In this document: in pieces, positions 57,200 to 64,000 of the stretch | Numbering within the stretch: position 1 is the stretch's first letter | Layout: the number at the start of each line of letters is the position of its first letter | Assembly: GCF_001411555.2 (NCBI RefSeq) | Contig: NC_049916.1 | Location: 4,588,001-4,652,000, forward strand | Length of the DNA: 64,000 nt | Direction of reading: 5' to 3' | Source of the DNA: Juglans regia | Taxonomy: Eukaryota; Streptophyta; Magnoliopsida; Fagales; Juglandaceae | Notes under the pieces: model-generated | What the model was told of the DNA's origin: nothing | Database searches by the model: none | The model's input: the letters and a program-made list of their open reading frames with translations, nothing else | Made by a program: the position numbers and the translations under genes

Positions 57200-58990
57200 T
57201 TCTTTTGGAAATATTTACTAAGATTAATTATTTTATTTATGTTGAAAACTCTAATTATTTTTGGGGTCAAGAAAAAAAGTTGGATTTTCAACTTAATATA
57301 TTTCTCTTTCAATTTATTCTCTACTCTTTGTTTTCTATTAATCCTCTTTTATATGATGGGGAGGATTTCCTTCTAATTTTCTAAAACTATTTCTTACAGT
57401 GTCTCTCTCTCTCTGCACATTAATATAACATTATATGTTGGGTTATGCGGTCTACTTGTAGCATTAAATATAGTGAAGTCTACATTCTATTTCTATTTTT
57501 TTTTAAATTGTAGAAAATGTTTACAATAGAATATTATAGAAAATCACAAAAATATTTATAATTGCCATAAATGCTGTAATCATGGAGGATTACAATAAGA
57601 TATATATATATATATATATTAATTATGAAGGATAAAACAAAAAAGAAACAAAACAAAACCTACTAATAAGAAAAAAAAAAAAATGGAAAGGGAGAGATCT
57701 TAGGAGCCTTTCAAGAAATTAATTAGGAATGAAACATCACTAACTTACTATAAATGTTTCACCCATTTCCATTGGGAATAAATTTATTAACAGTATTTCT
57801 TTAAAATGTCGTATAAATAAAATAAGAATTGATATCGTAGATTGTCGGATAAAGATCTTAAATTTTTTTGCCTCAACTCTGAAGATTATGGCAGGTTTGA
57901 GAGGTGAGATTAGAATTTTGTATTTTTTTTGTGTTTAAAATATTATGTTTTAATATTATTATTGTTTTGAGATTTGAAAAATGTGTATTGAGATTTGAAA
58001 AAGTTGAATTGTTTATTACATTTTGTATGGAGATTTGAAAAATGTGTGATGATGAAACGAGATGAGATGATAATTTTGTGTTTTGTCTTGTGCTCCAAAT
58101 CTGCAGTGACAATTATCAAGATAAAATTCTAGAAGATCTTTATCCTAAATTATCTATAATTTAGTCAAAAGAAAGAAGGAAAAGTGGTTGAACATAACCC
58201 TTGAAGGAATAGATATCAATTTGTTACAAATGCAAATTATGTCCATAACCAAACTCTTTCAATGGATATTATTGTCTCAATACGGTTAAAATTTTGTGGG
58301 GGAGTGTTTTTAATTTATAAATTACTTATTCAAATGTTTACATTAATTAAAAACTTGTGTTTCTGAAAAATTAATACCTATTCATTCAACAGGTGTATTC
58401 AGCCATTTTTGAGTCTTAGTATGGACACATGAGTCACACAACTACTATATAATTAATTTACAAGTTTATAATAAATAATATTTTTTCTTGGATTCTTATA
58501 CTTTTGCTCTAACATATATATTTTTTAGTTTATAATTATTAAAGCTGTCAACTTTTATTATGGATTATTATTTTTCTAATAACTTATATTATCAATTTTT
58601 ATCAGCAAAAATTCTGATAAAAAAGGGTGACAATATATGACATGACCCATGAACTCAACATGAATATGACAAAAAATTAACAGGTTTGTGTTTAATATAA
58701 ATGAATTCGGGTCAAAAAGGATTGACTAGTTAAAATAAATTAATAAACAAGTAAATAATAAGTCAACCAGCTTAACCCGAAATCGACCCGAAACAACCTG
58801 TTTAAATTTTATTTTAAAATTAAAATTTTATTATTATTGGATTGTAATATTGATATATATTTCTCAACATGTTTATATTTTTATTGTTGAGATTGTAATT
58901 CTGGACCTATACTTATATTTGTTATTGTTGGTTTTGTAGTATTGGTTTTATTATAGGTAATTAAAATCTGAAATATAGATATCTTTTGAT
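57200..58990. repeat. Direct duplication, copy 1
   Basis: Shares, in the same order, with 61600-63430: GTTGAAAACTCTAATT; AGTTGGATTTTCAACTTAAT; GTAGCATTAAATATAGTGAA; GTAATCATGGAGGATTAC; CATTTCCATTGGGAATA; AGATATCAATTTGTTACAAA; TACCTATTCATTCAACA; and a hAT-like tail with GACATG and AACCCGAAATCGACCCG. Non-coding. It contains one extra insertion (57880-58110) lacking in copy 2. Confidence 0.8.
57880..58110. mobile_element. MITE of the 'gagatgag' family, copy 2
   Basis: GGTTTGAGAGGTGAGATTAG at the left, repeated AGATTTGAAAAATGTGT, and GAAACGAGATGAGATGATAA at the right. Copy 2 of the surrounding duplication runs straight from ATGAAGATTTAG to CATAAAACTCTAGAAG, so this block is an insertion. Exact ends and target duplication not resolved. 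Confidence 0.65.
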
Positions 58991-59826
58991 TCCTCAGCCT
59001 TCAACTAACTCCACTATGCTAATTATTGTTGTTAATAGATCAGTACGAATCATGTGTTGCAAGAAAATATCAGCTCGATCTCTATGTAGCTGGGTTGGAT
59101 CTATTTTATCAACCCTCCATGTAAAAGCTGCTTTAATATAAGAAGTGCAAATTTAAAAAAAGAAGAAGAAGAAGAAGAAGCTACACGTTGCAATGATAAA
59201 GAAATGAATATCTTGTAAATCACTGATCCAGCACATGATCATTAAAAGTGGTCATCATTTTTCTTCAATGGATCAAAATTTTGAGAAAATTTGATGCAAA
59301 ATAGCCTAAACCTCTCCATCTATATGGTTGAGTTGTGCCTGCAGCTAGCTGTACGTTCTCACCCAAACCTTTCTGATCATGTTGTTTGTGAAGGCTGAGG
59401 AATCAACGCTTTAAGGTATACCTATGCTTTCCACTTCCTCCAATAGGATGAAAACAAGGATGGGTCTTAATCAACCCAAGGCTGCTGGATGGAAACAAGG
59501 ATGGATCTTAATATATCAATCCAAAACTGAAGATAAAGAAAGGTAATGTAAGCACTAAGCATATTAATTAGGATATTATATTCTAGAATAGCATACGCCA
59601 TCTTCCAGTTATATGTATGATAATGCATTTCATAATTCATGAACACGGTGAAAAGCGTGCAATTAATATAGAATTAATGACAAGGAGAACATGAAACGAT
59701 GGCTTCCAAATATCAAACACAAGAAAGACAGATAACAAAAGAACATTGGTATTAGGAAATGAACATTTTTAATTAATAAATCATAAGATTTCCAACAATA
59801 GTTTACATATTAAAAAGAAAAAATCT
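58991..59826. other. Intergenic DNA, nothing recognised
   Basis: Unique-looking sequence with an (AAG)n tract at about 59157-59180 and a locally repeated phrase 'ggaaacaaggatggatctta' (59449 and 59489 areas). No supported gene. Confidence 0.4.
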
Positions 59827-59974
59827 ATTCATCATCCTAGCTCCTATCATCCTCCCATTTAATGGTGTAGTATTAGATGATAGGTTTACAAGTAAAATGT
59901 AATAAATAATTTTCAATCACCTAATATTACATCATAGGATGATGGAATGATTATGAAAGTTGGGATGATGAAAA
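59827..59974. mobile_element. Small MITE, 'attcatcatc' family, copy 1
   Basis: Near-palindrome of about 148 bp: ATTCATCATCCTAGCTCC at the left and GTTGGGATGATGAAAA at the right, with GGTGTAGTATTAGATGAT mirrored by CACCTAATATTACATCAT. Confidence 0.7.
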
Positions 59975-60352
59975 AAATGGAGCAAGAAAAATACCATGAT
60001 TCCTCATTTCTAACCACTTAATTCCACATGCTCAACCCACTGCGAGGTCCAAATATTACGGGAACTGCATAAAAAAAAAAAAAACAAAATGTGAAATAAT
60101 TTTATCATCAGCATGTACAGAGATTGGATCATCAAATTTGTATGTGGAGAGCTTCTTAGCTCTTTGAATTGTACCTGAGTGCATAGAGTCCTTAAATAGA
60201 GCCAAAGAGAAGTTTCAAACCACAAATTTATCCTTATGATCTCTCCTTGCCTTTTATAACCAAACGATTTAAATGAATATATTCTCCACATTTTGTATTT
60301 AATTATTTTACTTTCTCCTAAAAGTTAGAAACCTAATAGAATAAGTAATGCT

Positions 60353-60491
60353 ATTCATCATCTAAATTCTCTTAATTTTCTCATCATTTCATGATGTGAC
60401 ATTAGATGATTAGAGACTATTTATTATATTTTATTTGTAAACCTTGTATCTAATGCCACATCATAAGATGATAAGAAAATGGATGATGAAT
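60353..60491. mobile_element. Small MITE, 'attcatcatc' family, copy 2
   Basis: Near-palindrome of about 139 bp: ATTCATCATCTAAATTC at the left and AAAATGGATGATGAAT at the right, with ATGATGTGACATTAGATGAT mirrored by TCTAATGCCACATCATAAG. Same family as 59827-59974, about 380 bp away. A partial repeat of its core (TCTAATGCCACATCATGAGA) follows at 60527-60546. Confidence 0.72.
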
Positions 60492-60799
60492 ACATTTACT
60501 ATATAGATGAATAGATTAGAGTAAATCTAATGCCACATCATGAGATGTTCATATTTATCCATATGGTCAAATGTTCATGCCACATGTACAATGCTTAAAG
60601 AGAGCAACGACTTTGTAGATAAACAATGGTTGAATATGTTAAATTCCGCCCCCCCAGAAAAAAAATAGCACCATAGGAAAGATGATATATCAAAAGTTTG
60701 AACCCACAAAAGAATCTATATATTCTAAAATAAGTAGAGATTAGTCAAAATCAAACAAGTGTAGACATATAGATCAAAGAGTAAGACAAGAGTGGAGAG

Positions 60800-61215
60800 T
60801 GGAGGTGGGTTACTTACTTTCTCCGGTCAAGTGCAACATCACAATATGGTAACTCATTGATTCGATGTGATATTGATATGCAAGGGATTTGAACCATTAT
60901 TTTGGAACTCTTGTTTTTCTTCCTCAATACATTCGTTTGGATTTCCTTCATCAGTGTACAACTCCATTCTTCCATAAAATATAGGCAAAGAAAACCCTCA
61001 ATAAGTATAAATAAGATGAGAAAGTACCAAAGAAGCAAGTAATTAAGTATGAGAGGGGCTAGGATTCATCTTATTGAAGAATTGCAGACAACCTCTTGAG
61101 AGAGTGGCTAGGTTTCTTTTCTGTGCATACTTGGATGCTTTGTAGGGCGTATTTATAGAGTTTGTAGGTGAGTGTAACCTCCATTGGTTTCTTCGCAGCA
61201 GGCCATATTTCCATA
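60800..61215 (-). repeat. Promoter-like repeat unit, copy B (inverted relative to copy A)
   Basis: On the minus strand: GGAGGTTACACTCACCTACA, CTCTATAAATACGCCC (a good TATA box), GTATGCACAGAAAAGAAACC, ATTGAGGGTTTTCTTTGCC, then GGAAGAATGGAGTTGTACAC and a frame reading EEEKQEFQN. A splice-donor-like GGAGAAAG|TAAGTAAC lies near 60820. TATA box to CAGAAAAG is about 30-40 bases, suitable for a transcription start at the conserved A-rich stretch. Open frames of 65 and 74 codons on this strand (61240-61043, 61038-60814) have no known family. Confidence 0.45.
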
Positions 61216-61279
61216 ATAATCCATTTTTTAATAAACACAATTTTATCTAGAATTATAAATTATCACTTTTTTTAATATT

Positions 61280-61600
61280 TATGAGGTGTGACAATTCATA
61301 TTTGCAGGTTGTGTTTGTGTTGTATCAAGTTATGAACATTTGACTATATGGATCAATACGAACACAACCTGTTAAGTTGAATGAGTTAGACCTTTAAACT
61401 CTAACATGACTAATTTAAATAACAGGTCTTATCGTGTCACCCGTTTTGACCATTTTAATAACTAATTAGAAATATGTCAACACGATATGACTAATTTTAA
61501 CTCATTTCATGTTTTAATGGACTTTTTTTAGTGTTATTGAACCAAACTTAATTTTTAAAGTTAGCCTCTTTAATTTAGGAGTCCCAAAAATAATATAGTT
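61280..61600. mobile_element. hAT-like subterminal fragment
   Basis: Begins GAGGTGTGACAATTCATATT, like the AAGGGTGGCAATTATATGTG terminus at 63021, and carries repeated ACACAACCTGTTAAG, TGTCACCCGTTTTGACC words typical of this family's subterminal zone. Same family as the split repeat at 26760-33215. Confidence 0.5.
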
Positions 61601-63430
61601 TACAAATTGATTTTTTAAATATTTCTCTTGAAAATATTTATTTTATGTTGAAAACTCTAATTGTTTTTGTGGTCAAGAATAAAGGTTGGATTTTCAACTT
61701 AATTTATTTCCCTTTCCATTTATTCTCTACTCTTTGTTTTCTTTTAGTCCACGTCTCATTTTCTAAAACTATTTTTTAAAATTTCACTACAAGGACGGAC
61801 GTTACTGTGTCTCTCTCCACGTTTACTGTTATATTAAATGTTTATAATGGCAATAAATGTTGAGTTCAATGTTGCCTAGCTACGTGTAGCATTAAATATA
61901 GTGAATTCTACATATTATTCATAGTTTTCTTATATAGTAAAAAATGTTTACTATAGAATATAATAGAAAATCACACAAATATTTATAATGGACATAAATG
62001 TTGTAATCATGGAGGATTACTGTAAGATATATTAATTGTGAAGCATAGTTATTATGAAGGATAAAAAAAGAAACAAAACAGAACCTACTAATAAGACCAA
62101 AAAAAAAAAAAAAAAGAGGAAAGGGAGATCTGAGGAGCCTTTTAAGAACTAATAGGAATGATCAGCTTCGTTTGGTACATAAACTCATATTAACTCATCA
62201 TTACAACTTTTTCAAATCTTAACAGAAAATATAATAAACAATTTAACTTTTTCAAATCTCAAAATAATAATAATATTAAAAAATAACATTCTGACAATAT
62301 TTTATTATCTCAACTCAATTCAGTTCAATATCCAAATGCAGTCTTAACTTACTATAAACATTTCACCTATTTCCATTGGGAATATATTTATTATCAATAT
62401 TTTTCTAAAATGTCATATAAATAAGATATGAACTAATCGAATAAAGATCTTAATTTTTTTTTTCTGAATTATGAAGATTTAGAGTGACCATAAAACTCTA
62501 GAAGATATTTAACATAAATTATCTATAATTTGGTCAAAAGAAAGAAGAAAAAGTGGTTGAATATAACCATTGAAGGCATAGATATCAATTTGTTACAAAA
62601 ACAAATTATGTCCACATCGAAACTCTTTCTCTTATTTAGAAGATGAATGGATATCAATGTCTCAATAGGGTTAAAATTTTGTAGGGAGTGTTTTCAATAT
62701 ATAAGTTACTCGATCGTTCAAATGTTTACATTGATGAAAAACTTAATTCCATTTCTCACAAATTAATACCTATTCATTCAACAATTTTATTCAGCTATTT
62801 TCGAGTCTTCGTATGAACACAAATTATATATATTTATTTATTTTACAACTTTATAATAAGTTAATATTGTTTTGGATTCTTATACTTCTGTTCTAACATA
62901 ATATTTTTAATTTATAATTCAAAGAATTAAAGCTATCAACTTTTGTTATATATGGATTATTATTTTTCTAATAATTTATATTATCAGTTTTTATCAGTAG
63001 AAATCTTGATAAAATGTAAGGGTGGCAATTATATGTGACATGCATAACTCATCATGAACCCAACACGAATATGACACAAAATTAGTGGGTCTGAGTTTAA
63101 TATAAATAGGTTTGAGTTTAATATAAATAGGTTCGGGTTAAAATGGATTGTCCTGTTAAGACATGATTATTAAATGGATCAATGACGGGTTAACTAGATG
63201 AACCCAAAATCGAATAAGAATAAACTGTTTAAAATCTAAAAGTACTGAAAATAATTTGAGTTTATTGTTAGGTTTGTAGGATTAATTTTATTATAGGTTA
63301 AAATGTGAAAATATTGATATCTTTTGGTAGTAGGTAGCCTTGGTTTTAGATATTATGACTACTAATAAATATAGATTTTAAATTTCATGTAAAATTATAT
63401 TAATAGGGTCAAATGCATTATGCAAGTTAG
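61600..63430. repeat. Direct duplication, copy 2
   Basis: Collinear with 57200-58990 over its full length, apart from small gaps and two MITE insertion differences. From about 63015 (AAGGGTGGCAATTATATGTG) it is the hAT-like terminal tail. Ends near ATTAATAAATATAGATTTTA-like sequence, which also occurs at 32927-32945 in the split hAT repeat. Confidence 0.78.
62166..62346. mobile_element. MITE of the 'gagatgag' family, copy 3, absent from the paired duplication
   Basis: Ends GCTTCGTTTGGTAC and CCAAATGCAGTC are inverted (GTTTGG/CCAAA). Interior has CAACTTTTTCAAATCTTAAC and CTCAAAATAATAATAATATT, the reverse of copies 1 and 2. The paired site at 57729-57745 lacks it: AGGAATGA...CTAACTTACT is continuous there. 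A 3-bp TCA/TTA duplication is possible, as in PIF/Harbinger MITEs. Confidence 0.75.
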
Positions 63431-64000
63431 TTTAACATATCTTGGGTAAGTGAGGGTTGGGCTTTTCAATGGTTTTGGGTCTTGGGTTGGCCATTCACAT
63501 ACATACATGGGCTAGGTCTAATTTTATGGTTTTGGTCCCTAGAAAAATAATAAATGGGCTTCAACTCAATTTATTGAGCCTGACAGAAACTACATTTTTT
63601 TTTCCCTAGGATGTTTAACCGTTACCCACTTCTTCTTTTCCTCTTCTTTTCTCTCTCTCTTCCTCCTAGCCACCCAGCTCTTATCTCCAGATTTTCTCTC
63701 TTTTTCTCTCTCCCCCCATCCCACTTATCCCTCTCTCAGCCCCTTCTTACGATGAGCCTATCAAGTCCACGGTAACAACCAGCCACGTTGCCATTGACTA
63801 TAGTGTGTTAGACCTCTATCACCACGCCTTGTCAGCCTCTCCCTCCTCTCTTAGATATATCTCTCTCCCTCCTTCTCTCTTTCCCTCGCCATTTCACTAG
63901 GCTAGGGCTCCGCCGCCGTCTACTTCTCTATTTTAAATATAACGGATAATTTTTAAATTGAGACAAGTGTCTTAAAAATCTTCTAAATATCTTTTAAGTC
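63431..64000. other. Window end: pyrimidine-rich region, no gene supported
   Basis: 63600-63900 is strongly CT-rich on the plus strand (many TCTCTCTC and CCTCTTC runs). It may be a 5' UTR or promoter of a gene or retroelement to the right. No ATG-initiated frame with family features is visible. Confidence 0.4.

Overview
The window looks like nuclear DNA of a dicot plant. It has five intron-bearing or plant-type genes with GT-AG splice sites, AT-rich intergenic DNA, and many nested plant transposons of the hAT, Mutator-like, L1-type LINE, SINE, copia and long-LTR kinds. A woody rosid is my guess from the style of the repeats, but species cannot be fixed from the sequence alone. Exons were assembled by hand from splice signals, reading phase and family knowledge.

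Gene-rich part (1-40.7 kb). In order: a TRAPPC11-type trafficking-complex subunit (minus, 1-4638, last ~50 codons outside the window); a one-exon fasciclin-domain, probably GPI-anchored protein (minus, 6357-7115); SMG9, a nonsense-mediated decay factor (plus, 8597-16359, eight coding exons, 411 aa); a GT47/exostosin glycosyltransferase (minus, 18324-23531, nine exons, 500 aa); and a TOM1-like VHS-GAT protein closest to TOL1 (minus, 33780-39657, three coding exons plus a 5' UTR exon, 391 aa). All five reading frames are intact where visible. From memory the FAS1, exostosin and TOL1 genes correspond to the Arabidopsis neighbours At5g16920, At5g16890 and At5g16880, so part of the order seems to be old microsynteny. 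The genes do not form a pathway, although TRAPPC11, TOL1 and GT47 all concern the endomembrane system.

Transposons among the genes. SMG9 intron 3 carries a 1.28-kb hAT-like element with an 8-bp target duplication, and inside it a Mutator-like MITE (9-bp duplication) and a tRNA-type SINE (18-bp duplication). A decayed hAT transposase gene lies at 23.9-25.8 kb. At 27.1-32.9 kb sits a complete-ended LTR retrotransposon with only a broken gag and no pol, inserted into an older hAT-like repeat. TOL1 intron 2 holds a 5'-truncated LINE in antisense.

Repeat-rich part (40.7-64 kb). No intact conserved host gene was found. It holds MITEs, a decayed near-full-length LINE (minus, 45-49.3 kb) split by a 3.16-kb solo-LTR-like element, a copia RT-RNase H fragment (55.1-57.1 kb), a ~1.8-kb direct duplication (57.2-59.0 and 61.6-63.4 kb) with a partial inverted third copy at 43 kb, and an inverted pair of promoter-like units with short ORFs (43.9-44.3 and 60.8-61.2 kb). 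That last family is the least explained signal in the window. I found no clear new biological system.
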